Positions 54,966 to 63,614 are shown, counted from the stretch's first letter. The stretch is 64,000 nt of DNA from Roseiflexus castenholzii DSM 13941 (GCF_000017805.1 NC_009767.1:3224001-3288000); one strand, 5' to 3'. The notes: generated by a model from the sequence alone, not told the origin. Program-made: numbers and translations.

Positions 54966-54992
54966 CTCCCCGCCCTTGAAGAAGGACGGGAG
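54966..54992 (-). other. Stem-loop resembling an IS200/IS605 right-end (TnpB guide-RNA) hairpin
   Basis: On the minus strand, CTCCCGTCCTT and AAGGGCGGGGAG pair around CTTC with one wobble and one bulge, followed by GTGATTGC. The form CTCCCGTCCTT...AAGGGCGGGGAG resembles right-end hairpins of IS200/IS605-family elements, which are the 3' scaffold of TnpB guide RNAs. No tnpA or tnpB is present. It sits in the 76-bp gap between the convergent subtilase and bchD genes, so it could equally be a transcription stop for bchD, but there is no T-run. Confidence 0.4.
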
Positions 54993-55011
54993 AAGCAACG
55001 ACCCTCCTTCC

Positions 55012-56838
55012 TTATCGCTCCACGCGATCGACCGCCAGCGCAGCGATCTGTTCGCCCTGGGCATTGGGGAGGTAGACATACTCCCCGGCAAGCCATTCTG
55101 CCAGTTTGCGCGCTTCGCCACGGCTCAGGTAGGTGCGCTGGGTGTCAACGACGATCGTTTGAATGCCAGCCGCCACCACTGCGCGCCCGATGGTTTGCAG
55201 TTCGTCAGCAACCCCTTCGCGCCCGGCACGCAACCCGATATTCGCCCGCCCGTCGGTCAGCAACACCAGCACCGTCTGCATAATGCCGCGCGCGCGCGCC
55301 TGCTGCGCTACTTCGATGGCTGCCAGAAGCGCCGCCGCCAGTGGCGTGCCGCCGCCGGTCGGCAAGAGATCGAGGGCGCGGCGCGCAAGTTCGACACTCT
55401 GCGACGGCGGCAAAAGCAGTTCGGCGTTTTGCCCGCGAAACGCCAGCAGCGCCACGCGGTCACGGTGAACATACGCTTTCTGAAGAAGCGCTTGCACTGC
55501 GCCTTTCGCCTGACGCATGCGGTGCAGCGCCATGCTGCCACTTGCATCTACTGCAAAGAGGAAGAGCGCTCCCGCCTTGCTGCGGTACTGCTTGATGCGC
55601 AGATCATCGCTGCGCAGCAATACCCTGGACGGTGCAGCATGCGCATTCGCCTGAGCGCGGCGCAACGGTTGGAACGGCGCCGCCGCCCGCAGCGTGGCGG
55701 ATACATCGATCCGTCCGCGGCGCGGATCACCGGGGATGCTGCGAATGTGCCGCCCTCGCTTTCCCGCCACCGTGCCGCGCGATCCGGTCTTCCCACGGCG
55801 CAGCGTGCGAAACGGCAGTTGTTCCAGCTCGACCGGCAGTTCGGCAGCCAGCGCGCTGAGCACCTGTTCGGGCGGGATGGTCAACTCATCGTCCGACGGC
55901 GGCTCAGGCGGCGCGTCGGATGTGTTGTTGTCGGCGTCGGACGGCGGCGGAGGCGGTTCATCATCAGAAGGCGGTTCCGGCGGCGGCGGGAGGCGCGTCG
56001 CGCGTGGCAGAATGACCAACCGCACTGCCAGTTCCAGGTCTTCCTGCTCAACATGATCGCGCAGACCTATCGCCGCTGCTGCACATGCAGCATAGACCGC
56101 GAATGTATCGGCACGGTGACCCTCAACGCCGCAGAGCGCCGCCATCGCCACCAACTGTTCAACCTGTTCGTCATCGATCCGCACCTGCGGCAACTGTTCA
56201 CGCGCCGCCTGCACCAGCCCGCGCAGCAGATCGAGTTCATCCACATAGGCATCCGACAACGTTTGCGTTGCCTGCCCTAGATTGCGCCGCACCACCTCGG
56301 TGCGCGCCTGCTCGTTCATCGCACGCGGCAACACCAGCAGCAAACCCAATCGGTCGAGCAGATGGCGGCGCGGCAGCCCTTCAGCCGGGTCGTAAGAACC
56401 GATAAAGACGAAACGCGCCGGTGATTGAACGCTGAGACCTTCGCGCTCGAGACGCACTTCCCCGGTATCAATGGCAGCGATCAGTGGATTGATGATCGCA
56501 TCGGGCAGCAGATTGACCTGATCGGCATAGAGAATGCCGCCATCGGCGCGCGCCAGCGCCCCCGCGCGCGCCACACGCCTTCCGGCGCGCAGGGTCGCCT
56601 CGATGTCGAGTCCGCCCAGCAGACCGGCTTCGTCCACACCAAGCGGCAATTCCACAAACGGAACCGATTGATCGCCGGAACACAACAAGTCGCGCATGCC
56701 GCGTGCCAGGCTGCTCTTCCCCGCGCCGGCCGGCGCGCCGACGGCAATCCCGCGCAGACGCGGCTCGACCGCCAGCAGGAGCAATGCCTGCTGTGCCAGT
56801 TCCAGACCAACGAGTGCAGGGAGTGGAAGCGCAGACAT
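55012..56838 (-). CDS. bchD: Magnesium chelatase subunit D
   Basis: A 608-residue subunit of the ATP-dependent complex inserting Mg2+ into protoporphyrin IX at the start of bacteriochlorophyll synthesis. The N-terminal AAA+ domain has Walker A GAPAGAGKSSLARG (~35), GGLDIEATLRAG and ARADGGILYADQVNLL (degenerate Walker B, D-Q instead of D-E). An acidic Pro-rich linker lies at ~290-330 (PPSDDEPPPPPSDAD). The C-terminal von Willebrand A domain has the metal site DASGSMALHRM (~430), TGGGTPLAAALL and LLTDGRANIG. The linker and degenerate ATPase identify D rather than I. Its start overlaps the stop of the FHA gene by one base (TAATG). Confidence 0.93.
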   Translation of the reverse strand: MSALPLPALVGLELAQQALLLLAVEPRLRGIAVGAPAGAGKSSLARGMRDLLCSGDQSVPFVELPLGVDEAGLLGGLDIEATLRAGRRVARAGALARADGGILYADQVNLLPDAIINPLIAAIDTGEVRLEREGLSVQSPARFVFIGSYDPAEGLPRRHLLDRLGLLLVLPRAMNEQARTEVVRRNLGQATQTLSDAYVDELDLLRGLVQAAREQLPQVRIDDEQVEQLVAMAALCGVEGHRADTFAVYAACAAAAIGLRDHVEQEDLELAVRLVILPRATRLPPPPEPPSDDEPPPPPSDADNNTSDAPPEPPSDDELTIPPEQVLSALAAELPVELEQLPFRTLRRGKTGSRGTVAGKRGRHIRSIPGDPRRGRIDVSATLRAAAPFQPLRRAQANAHAAPSRVLLRSDDLRIKQYRSKAGALFLFAVDASGSMALHRMRQAKGAVQALLQKAYVHRDRVALLAFRGQNAELLLPPSQSVELARRALDLLPTGGGTPLAAALLAAIEVAQQARARGIMQTVLVLLTDGRANIGLRAGREGVADELQTIGRAVVAAGIQTIVVDTQRTYLSRGEARKLAEWLAGEYVYLPNAQGEQIAALAVDRVER

Positions 56839-57581
56839 TACAGCCGCACCGTTTTACTCGGTGACATCGAGCGAAGAGTCACAACAAAAGCGCCCAAACG
56901 AACCACCGAACCTTCGGGCAACACCGTCGGCGTATGGGGCATAAGCATTGTGTCATTCACAAAGGTCCCATTCGCACTCCCAAGATCGGTGAGCGTCCAC
57001 TGACCGCCGGCATAGCGCAGGATCGCGTGGCGCCGACTGACGCCGTTGGCGCGTGCATCGAAGGGGGACAGATCGACATCGGGGAAGATATTGTCTGCTG
57101 CATCCTGGCACCCGATCAGCATCTCAGAACGGTCGGTCGGCAACGCGATGGAACGTCCATCGTTCATCACCAGCGCAAACGCCGGAACCACGACCGGACC
57201 AGTCATAGCGAGGAGTTCGCTTTCGAGGCGCGAAAGTTCACTGCGCGCGCGTTCGAGCAGTGCGTTGATGGTCGCCAGGTCCTGTTCGAGCTTGCGGATC
57301 TCCCCCTGCTTGCGCTCAATCTCCTCGACCTTTGCCAGTGTGCGCTGCGCATTCGCCAAAGTGTGCTGCGCGATTTGCAACTCCGCCTCTTTGCGCGCCA
57401 GGTTCGCGCGCGCCTTCGCCAGCCCTTCCTCGGTGATGGCGCGCAGCGACTGCGGCTGACTCTGAAGCGCCTGTTCATTGGCGCTGATATAACTGCGGGT
57501 GGCCGTGATTTCTTCGGTCAGCGCACTGATCGTTCGCTGTGCATCGGCGATCTCCTGCGCCAGCGCCGGTCGTGTGGTCAT
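56838..57581 (-). CDS. Coiled-coil/FHA protein translationally coupled to bchD
   Basis: A 247-residue protein. Residues ~5-130 are a heptad-rich coiled coil (AEIADAQRTISALTEEITA-type, then EEIERKQGEIRKLEQDL and SRLESELLAM). Residues ~150-240 are an FHA domain with LIGCQDAADN, NGVSRRHAILRY and TLTDLGSANGTFVND, all phosphothreonine-binding keys. It has no membrane helix or signal. ATG 57581 was chosen because the longer frame adds a composition-poor N terminus. The TAATG overlap with bchD makes coupled translation likely and suggests phospho-dependent assembly or regulation of the chelatase, which is inference. Confidence 0.87.
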   Translation of the reverse strand: MTTRPALAQEIADAQRTISALTEEITATRSYISANEQALQSQPQSLRAITEEGLAKARANLARKEAELQIAQHTLANAQRTLAKVEEIERKQGEIRKLEQDLATINALLERARSELSRLESELLAMTGPVVVPAFALVMNDGRSIALPTDRSEMLIGCQDAADNIFPDVDLSPFDARANGVSRRHAILRYAGGQWTLTDLGSANGTFVNDTMLMPHTPTVLPEGSVVRLGAFVVTLRSMSPSKTVRL

Positions 57582-57781
57582 TGTAAGCCTCCATGTCCAC
57601 TGCACAAACGTCCGGTCATCCACGAGGCGCATGCGCGCGGTGCTGCTCCGGCATCCCAACCGCGCGCTCGCGTCACCGGACATGACGTTGTGCAAAGGCG
57701 CGCGGTTGCGATTATAGCACGAAACGGTTGACATGCCTTACTGCATGGTCTATAGTGGCGCCACACGAAGTGAGCAGATCT

Positions 57782-58303
57782 ATGCAAGTGCAGACATTCT
57801 GGAAAATCATCACGATGGATGCTGCCAATCTGCTTGAACAATTTATCGCATTTTTGCGCGAGCAGGGAATCCGTTTTTGCGTTATTGGCGGGCAGGCGGT
57901 CAACGCTTATGTGGAGCCGCTTGTCAGCCTGGATTTGGTCGTCGTGGTCGCGGTTGAATCGCTGGACGCCCTGGAACAGATCCTCAAGCAACGCTTCATC
58001 GTCAGGCGCTTTCCCCACAGTCTGAACATTGCTCTTCCGCATTCCGATCTGCGGATACAGATTCAAACCGACGAACGTTACCGCTCGTTTATCGACCGCG
58101 CTGTCGTGTCCAATGTTCTGGGAGTCGATCTGCCGGTTGCGAGCCTGGAGGATGTGTTGCGAGGAAAAATCTGGGCGACGCTCGATCCTGAGCGCAGCAG
58201 AAGTAAACGGCAGAAGGACCTGGCAGACATTGCACGCCTGATTGAAGCATATCCCCATCTGAGCGCCAACGTCCCCGAAGAGATTCTGGCACGGCTGGAA
58301 TAA
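57782..58303 (+). CDS. Nucleotidyltransferase-fold protein (AbiEii/DUF6036-like)
   Basis: A 173-residue protein. 'FCVIGGQAVNAYVEPLVSLDLVVVV' carries the GG-x-A-V-N-A-Y motif of minimal nucleotidyltransferases. Where active enzymes have D-x-D (often T-x-D-x-D), only one Asp is left (LDLV), so catalysis is doubtful. The C-terminal part has 'LEDVLRGKIWATLDPERSR' and KRQKDLADIARLIE, the K-x-x-D-x-x-D helix typical of antitoxin-associated and AbiEii families. No partner toxin or HEPN gene lies beside it. The start may be ATG 57782 or the later ATG 57815. Confidence 0.72.
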   Translation: MQVQTFWKIITMDAANLLEQFIAFLREQGIRFCVIGGQAVNAYVEPLVSLDLVVVVAVESLDALEQILKQRFIVRRFPHSLNIALPHSDLRIQIQTDERYRSFIDRAVVSNVLGVDLPVASLEDVLRGKIWATLDPERSRSKRQKDLADIARLIEAYPHLSANVPEEILARLE

Positions 58304-58664
58304 TTGACAGATATGGCGAAGCAGGAGCGTACTGCGCCCAATGGGTAAAGCATTTCTCGGCACGGCGCGACTCGGTATGCGCCTTCTCATTGATGTGCGT
58401 TCCTGGTAGGTGACGTTTTTGGGCGCTGCAAGAACAAAGCGCGGCGCTCCGGATCATGGTGGCGCAGTGCCGCAAAACCACCGCACTGCACTACAAAAGA
58501 AGACAAGACCGCAGTCAAACCATGCTTGCACTACCGGATACCCCGCGCTTGTCACCATACCCAACATCTGATATACTCCTCCCGAACATCTGTACTGTGC
58601 TGTGCCTTTGCGCCTTTGTGTGAGATTGAACGACATTGGCGCCAGATCGCCTGTTGGAGGGCAT
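58304..58664. other. Intergenic region carrying the ParB-like gene promoter
   Basis: 361 bp without a credible gene. GTGGCGCAGTGCCG and CCGCACTGC make short imperfect inverted repeats near 58460-58495. The only clear element is a promoter at the right-hand end, listed separately. Confidence 0.55.
58549..58577 (+). promoter_or_regulatory. Sigma-70-type promoter of the ParB-like gene
   Basis: TTGTCA (58549-58554), a 17-bp spacer, TATACT (58572-58577) with an extended TGA upstream of the -10. The leader to the ATG at 58665 is about 80 nt. Confidence 0.68.
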
Positions 58665-59741
58665 ATGCAGCTTCTCTGGATCGATCCGCGGGCGCTCGAA
58701 CCGGATCCGCAGGGCGTCCGCGAAGACCCCGGCGAAATCGATGGACTTGCGACGACCATCGCTGAGTATGGGTTGCTTCAGCCGCTCGGCGTGATCGACA
58801 TCGGGCGCAGTCGCTATCGTGTGGTGTACGGCAACCGTCGGCGGTTGGCGGCGCTGAAACTGGGGTTGGAACGGGTGCCATGCGTGCTGCTCGATCCCGA
58901 CGATCCGCGGGTGTTCCTGCGCCAGTTGACCGAAAATCTGCAACGGCGCGACCTGAACGACCTCGAGCAGGCGCGCGCCTTCCAGAAATTGCGCGAGCAG
59001 ATTGCGCTCGAGCGCGGCAGCACCGACGAAGGGGCGCTCGACGAGGCGGCGGCTCGCCTCGTTGGGCTGTCGCCGCGCACGGTGCGGCGCTACCTGGGGT
59101 TGCTCGACCTGCCGCTCGAAATCCAGGAGTATCTGCGCAAAGGCGATCTGAACGTCACGCAGGCGCAGCACCTGCGGCGTGTCACGAACGAACGCACGCA
59201 GATCGAACTGGCGCGCGCCGCTGTCGAAGAGGGTATGTCAGCCGCCGAGATCAGCCGCCTGGCAAGCTTTTTCGCCGCCAACCCCAATCTCTCGCTCGAC
59301 GATGCGCTTCAGGCGTTGCAACAGGGCGTCGATCTGGCGGCGACGATGCCACGCAGCGCAAGCAGTGCCGCCATGCCTGCCGCCGGTCCGCTCCTCAAAG
59401 GCGCTGCGCTCGGTGATCTGTCCGACGACGAGCGCGACGCCGGTTTGTGGGACGACGAAACCGTAGACGATGATCCTGTGTTCCCCGACATCGCCGACGA
59501 AACGATTGAGAATCAGCCAAAGAACAAAGCGCGCGTCTTCCGCATTCGTTCGCTCGACCAGATGATCGATGAGACCGACCGGCTGTTTCGGGCGCACGCC
59601 GAAGGCGATCTGATCAAATGGGTGCGCCAGGACCAGCACGCGCCGATGAAGATCGGGTTGTTGCTCAAGCAACTCGATGCACTGTCGCGCGCGTTGCGCG
59701 AGATTGCGCGCCAGCAGAATTGGGTCTTTGAGGATGCATGA
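58665..59741 (+). CDS. ParB/Srx-fold DNA-binding protein
   Basis: A 358-residue ParB-like protein. The N-terminal ParB/sulfiredoxin domain has YGLLQPLGVID, the phosphate-binding YGNRRRLAALKLG (~55-68, G-x-R-R) and 'LTENLQRRDLNDLEQARAF' (~88-105). A KorB-like helix-turn-helix (~120-165) contains VGLSPRTVRRYLGLLDLP. An acidic linker (DDERDAGLWDDETVDDD) and a C-terminal helical region follow. Start ATG 58665 with TTGGAGG 4 nt upstream. No parA and no rRNA or origin genes are nearby, so a role as a solitary regulator or nucleoid protein is more likely than plasmid partition. Confidence 0.85.
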   Translation: MQLLWIDPRALEPDPQGVREDPGEIDGLATTIAEYGLLQPLGVIDIGRSRYRVVYGNRRRLAALKLGLERVPCVLLDPDDPRVFLRQLTENLQRRDLNDLEQARAFQKLREQIALERGSTDEGALDEAAARLVGLSPRTVRRYLGLLDLPLEIQEYLRKGDLNVTQAQHLRRVTNERTQIELARAAVEEGMSAAEISRLASFFAANPNLSLDDALQALQQGVDLAATMPRSASSAAMPAAGPLLKGAALGDLSDDERDAGLWDDETVDDDPVFPDIADETIENQPKNKARVFRIRSLDQMIDETDRLFRAHAEGDLIKWVRQDQHAPMKIGLLLKQLDALSRALREIARQQNWVFEDA

Positions 59742-59784
59742 CGATGGCGCAAAGAGGAACGTGCGATAATCCCGACAATGAGTG

Positions 59785-59953
59785 ATACCAATTCCCTGGG
59801 ACCATCCGGCATGGTCACCCCGATCAGCGCGAGGGGTCGTGCGCGACCCGCTTCGATTCCTCGCTGCGTTTACCCTGAGCGAAGCGAAGGGCTCGGCATG
59901 ACCCGTCGCTGCGCTCGGAATGACACGCATGCGGCATCGTCAATCGTAATCGG
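59785..59953. repeat. MITE-like element, copy E, interrupting the sugar-importer operon end
   Basis: It begins ATACCAATTC (59785) and shows CCGGCATGGTCACCCCG, the CCCTGAGCGAAGCGAAGGG hairpin, CTCGGAATGACACGCATG and GCGGCATCGTCAATCGTAAT at the right. The right end diverges after TAAT. Its right end provides the stop codon of the truncated gene at 59940-60158, so it lies at an insertion or deletion junction. Confidence 0.82.
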
Positions 59954-60158
59954 ACAGCACGAGCATCAGGTCGTATTCGCCGCTCCACACCCCGCCGTGC
60001 TGCACCATCTCCGCGTACAACTCCTCTGGACCGGCGTGACTCATGGTGAAGGTCACACCTGGATGCAGCGCGGCAAAATGGCGTACCTGCTCCGTCAACG
60101 CGCGCTCGAAGCCATCGAATCGAATGTGCGATGCTTGATCGACAGGTGCGGCACGCAA
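59940..60158 (-). pseudogene. Truncated 72-aa remnant, binding-protein-like, cut by copy E
   Basis: 72 codons with wording of sugar ABC binding proteins without signal peptide (FDGFERALTEQVRHFAALHPG, then EELYAEMVQHGG and GEYDLMLVLSDYD). The final codons GAT-TAC-GAT-TGA lie inside the terminal sequence of the inverted-repeat element. The original gene was therefore longer and its 3' part is missing. The other side of the element holds only the end of the ParB-like gene, so the rest was lost. It begins 6 bp after the MalG-type permease stop and was probably in that operon. Confidence 0.65.
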
Positions 60159-60164
60159 AGCCTC

Positions 60165-61064
60165 CTACCGTCCCCCCATACCGGTCAGGGTCACGCCCTG
60201 CACGAAGAGGCGCTGTGAAAGGAAGAAGACCGTCAATACCGGGATCAGGGTAATGATCGACACCGCCATGAGCAGATTGAACTGCGTAAAGTTCTGCCCG
60301 CGGAACAGGTTCAGACCGAGCGCCAGGGTATACAGCTCCTGCGAGCGAATATAGATCAACGGATCGAGCAGATTGCTCCAGTTGCCAATGAACGCAAAGA
60401 TCGCCACCGTCGCCAGCGCTGGTTTCGAGAGCGGCAGAATGATCTCGAAGAAGATGCGCAGCGACGATGCGCCATCAATGCGTGCCGCATCGTCCAGCTC
60501 CGTCGGGATGGTCATGAAGAACTGGCGCAGCAGGAAAATGAAGAACGCATACCCAAACCATGCCGGAAGAATGAGGGGCCAGAGGGTATTGACCAGCCCC
60601 ATCTGGCTGAAGAGCAAAAAGCGCGGCACAATCGTCACTTCACGCGGGATCATGAGGGTCGCCAGCAACGCCAGGAACAGGATGCCCCGTCCGCGCGCGC
60701 GCAATCGCGCAAACCCGAATGCCACCAGCGAACAGGAGATCAGATTGCCGATCACATTGGTGAATGTCACAATCAGCGAGTTGAGGAGGAACGTATTGAA
60801 CGGCAGGATCGTCCAGCCGCGCGGATAATTCTGCCAGAGAAAGGTCGTTGGAAAGAAACTCGGCGGATAGGTAAAGACGTCTTCGCTGTTCTTCAGCGAT
60901 GTCGAGACCATCCACATAAAGGGAAGAATGAATAACACCGACAGCGCCAGCAGCAGCGCATAGACGATCACCCGGTGCGCCAGTCGCTGATTGCGCATAC
61001 CGAACAGCGGACGACGCTGTGCCTGCGCTGTTGCCATTGCGCTTTGCTGAAGATTTGCACTCAT
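60165..61064 (-). CDS. Carbohydrate ABC transporter permease (MalG type)
   Basis: A 299-residue permease with six helices (for example HRVIVYALLLALSVLFILPF at residues ~30-50). The EAA loop 'ELDDAARIDGASSLRIFFEI' (~190) is followed by ILPLSKPAL. 'MVSTSLKNSEDVFTYPPSFFP' is the usual MalG-family start. ATG 61064 has GAGGTGG upstream; a GTG 9 nt earlier lacks it. The pair with the next permease and the binding protein forms a CUT1-type sugar importer. The ATPase is not in this window, as is common when one shared MsmK-type ATPase serves several importers. Confidence 0.93.
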   Translation of the reverse strand: MSANLQQSAMATAQAQRRPLFGMRNQRLAHRVIVYALLLALSVLFILPFMWMVSTSLKNSEDVFTYPPSFFPTTFLWQNYPRGWTILPFNTFLLNSLIVTFTNVIGNLISCSLVAFGFARLRARGRGILFLALLATLMIPREVTIVPRFLLFSQMGLVNTLWPLILPAWFGYAFFIFLLRQFFMTIPTELDDAARIDGASSLRIFFEIILPLSKPALATVAIFAFIGNWSNLLDPLIYIRSQELYTLALGLNLFRGQNFTQFNLLMAVSIITLIPVLTVFFLSQRLFVQGVTLTGMGGR

Positions 61065-61106
61065 CGAAGCCACCTCATGATGCGGATGCCGATGCAGTCC
61101 GTGCGC

Positions 61107-62057
61107 TCAACGCGCCGTCTCACCCTCGTAGAACACCCAGTATTTCGCACCCAGAAATTGCAGCGCCGTAATGATCATAATGACGACCAGCAGAATCCAC
61201 GCCAGTGCTGAGGCGTACCCCATTTGGAAGAACTGGAACGCCACCCGATAGATATACAGACCGAACATCAACGTTGCATTCGCCGGTCCGCCGTTGGTCA
61301 TAATCAACACCAGCACAAACCCCTGGAGTGAGGCGATGAACCCGACGATCAGGTTATAAAAGATGACCGGCGACATCATCGGAACGGTCACGTTCCAGAA
61401 TTTCATCCACGGACCGGCGCCATCGATGGAGGCGGCTTCGTACAAGTGCTGCGGCACACTCTGCAAACCGGCGAGGTAGATCACCATCGAACCGCCGGCG
61501 CCCCACAGACTCATCAGGATCAGCGCCGGTTTTGCCCACTGCGGTTGCACCAGCCACCCTGGACCTTTGATGCCGAACCAGGAAAGCACCGTATTGATCA
61601 GCCCGAAATCCTGATGCAGGATCATGATCCACAAAATGGCGACGGCAATCCCGCTGACGACCGATGGCAGATAGAAAACGGTGCGAAAGACCGAAATCCC
61701 CAGCACTTTTTGATTGAGCAACAACGCCAGCAGAAACGAGACGATCAGACCGAGACCGACGCTGCCGATACCGAAATAGAGCGAATTCCACATTGCCGTA
61801 TAGAAGAGCGGGTCGGCGATCAGGCGTTGATAATTTTGCAATCCGGTCCAGGAGGGCGGCGTCATCATCGACCAGTTGGTGAAACTGATCGCCAGCGATG
61901 CAATGATTGGTCCGGCGTCGAACGCAATAAACCCGATGATCCAGAGGGAAATGAACAGATAGAACTCACGCTCTTCACGGCGCGCCAGTTTCCCCAGTTT
62001 GGGCTTGCCTATCGGTCGCGCCACTGTTTGATCGATTCGTCGCTGCGCTCCTGCCAT
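61107..62057 (-). CDS. Carbohydrate ABC transporter permease (MalF type)
   Basis: A 316-residue permease with six helices, starting after a basic N terminus (REEREFYLFISLWIIGFIAF). 'FTNWSMMTPPSWTGLQNYQRL' is typical of MalF/UgpA relatives, and the EAA loop 'LYEAASIDGAGPWMKFWNVT' is followed by VPMMSPVIFYN. ATG 62057 has GGGGAGGG upstream; the longer frame adds an extra hydrophobic stretch and is disfavoured. It lies 42 bp before the MalG-type gene. Confidence 0.93.
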   Translation of the reverse strand: MAGAQRRIDQTVARPIGKPKLGKLARREEREFYLFISLWIIGFIAFDAGPIIASLAISFTNWSMMTPPSWTGLQNYQRLIADPLFYTAMWNSLYFGIGSVGLGLIVSFLLALLLNQKVLGISVFRTVFYLPSVVSGIAVAILWIMILHQDFGLINTVLSWFGIKGPGWLVQPQWAKPALILMSLWGAGGSMVIYLAGLQSVPQHLYEAASIDGAGPWMKFWNVTVPMMSPVIFYNLIVGFIASLQGFVLVLIMTNGGPANATLMFGLYIYRVAFQFFQMGYASALAWILLVVIMIITALQFLGAKYWVFYEGETAR

Positions 62058-62147
62058 GCACACCCTCCCCAGAAGCAAGGTTGTAGCGACGGCTGCCCAG
62101 AGCAACCGTCGCCGTATCTCCGTCCTTCCACTGCTGTGCGTCGCCGA

Positions 62148-63614
62148 TCACGCGCGATTGACGGCGATAATCGGGTCCACCGCAGCAAACACCTGATCAC
62201 ACGCTTCCTTCACGCTCAACTGCCCGGCCACCACCAGATCCCAGATCGGTCCTGCCGCCTGCGTGACCTGCGGACCGGTCGGTTGATCGATAATGTCGTG
62301 GCTGGCGATGGTGCGCATTGCCTGCTCGACGTATTTCGCGCCGGGAGGCGCAAACTTCGAGTTGAGGTACGAGGGCCACGCCGAGAGGCGCGCCGGGCTG
62401 CCGCGCCCGGTAATTCCCCACATATACGATTGCCCGGCGGTCGAGAGGTATTCGTTCAGATAGATCCACGCCGCGTCAGGGTTTTTGCTGTCGCGTGTGA
62501 TCATGTAGGCGCTTCCGGCGGAGAAGGTGACATGCGCCTTCGGACCTTTAGGCCACATCGCAATATCCCAGTTGAACTTGGCGCCGGCGCGGATCGGCGG
62601 AGTCGCCCACGAACCCTGCATGGTCATCGCAATCTTGCCGAACTGGAATGCGGGCCAGGCGACGTTTTGCAGGTCGGCGGGGCTGGGCACCGCACCCTTA
62701 TCGCGCAACTCCTGCCACCATTCGAGGGCGGCAACCGCTTCGGGCTGGTTGATCAGACACTCGTCCTCCTTGGGTTCGCGCAGGTACTGAGCGCCAAAGG
62801 GCATCAGGTAGGGTGGCGCCACCAGCGAGTCGCCCAGGGATGGGAGTTCGCCCAGCCCGAAAATCTTGTTCGGTCCTTCGCCCTGCGTCAGTTTCAGCGC
62901 GACTTCCTTCAACTTTTCGAGGTCCCAGGTTTCGTCGGGGTAGGGAATCCCGGCGGCATCGAAAATATCTTTGTTGTAGTACAGGTTGGCGGGACCTTCA
63001 TCATATGGAATGCCCCACAGTTTGCCGTCGCGCTGGTACGACACCAGCGACTGCGGCGTGAAGTCTTGCAGGTTGAAGTCCTTCTCTTTAGCGATGTAGT
63101 CGTCGAGCGGACGGAACAGGCCGTTCTTGATGAACTCCTGCGCCCATGAAAACTGGCAGTACATGATATCGGGCAAGGCGTTGCCGGCCGCCTGCGCGAC
63201 GTATTTTTGGCGGTACTCGCCGAAGGGCGTATTCTCGGCTTTGACGACGATATTCGGGTGGCGCTGCATAAAGAGCGTATCAAACTGCTTCTGACGCTCG
63301 AAGAAGACAGCGTCCCAGGCGTGCGCGACACTAATCTCCACCCGCTCGGACGGATCGGCAATGGCATTGGTGGGCCAGCCGCTATTGCCCTCTTCCAGAT
63401 CGTAGAGTGAGGTCGGTGTCGGCTCGGTTGCGGGAGGCGTGGTCGGCGCAGCGCCCGTACCCGATTGCTGCGGCGCCTGCCCGCATGCCGCCAGCACGGC
63501 CGCCACAGCAGCGCTACTCAACCCGAGGCGTGCGCCGATCTGCAAAATCTCGCGGCGACTCAAGCCACGCCGTTTCAACTCCTGCGCGAGTTCTTCCTCG
63601 TGGTGTGTGGTCAT
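62148..63614 (-). CDS. Sugar ABC transporter substrate-binding lipoprotein
   Basis: A 488-residue family 1 extracellular solute-binding protein. The N terminus has RRGLSRREILQIGARLG, with twin-arginine-like pairs, followed by a hydrophobic stretch and LAAC (~47), so export may be by Tat or Sec with lipid anchoring. A Pro/Thr linker follows, then 'HAWDAVFFERQKQFDTLFMQ', GIPYDEGPANLYYNKDIFD and 'GKIAMTMQGSWATPPIRAG', typical of oligosaccharide binders. ATG 63614 has GGAGGGA upstream. It is the first importer gene of the operon. The sugar is not determined by the sequence. Confidence 0.92.
   Translation of the reverse strand: MTTHHEEELAQELKRRGLSRREILQIGARLGLSSAAVAAVLAACGQAPQQSGTGAAPTTPPATEPTPTSLYDLEEGNSGWPTNAIADPSERVEISVAHAWDAVFFERQKQFDTLFMQRHPNIVVKAENTPFGEYRQKYVAQAAGNALPDIMYCQFSWAQEFIKNGLFRPLDDYIAKEKDFNLQDFTPQSLVSYQRDGKLWGIPYDEGPANLYYNKDIFDAAGIPYPDETWDLEKLKEVALKLTQGEGPNKIFGLGELPSLGDSLVAPPYLMPFGAQYLREPKEDECLINQPEAVAALEWWQELRDKGAVPSPADLQNVAWPAFQFGKIAMTMQGSWATPPIRAGAKFNWDIAMWPKGPKAHVTFSAGSAYMITRDSKNPDAAWIYLNEYLSTAGQSYMWGITGRGSPARLSAWPSYLNSKFAPPGAKYVEQAMRTIASHDIIDQPTGPQVTQAAGPIWDLVVAGQLSVKEACDQVFAAVDPIIAVNRA

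Noticed and set aside
58665..59741. Replication origin or plasmid partition locus near the ParB-like gene
   Set aside because: No parA, dnaA, iterons or parS-like inverted repeats were seen nearby.
61446..63149. 567-codon rightward open frame opposite the sugar importer
   Set aside because: Antisense of MalF and the binding-protein gene; no domain.
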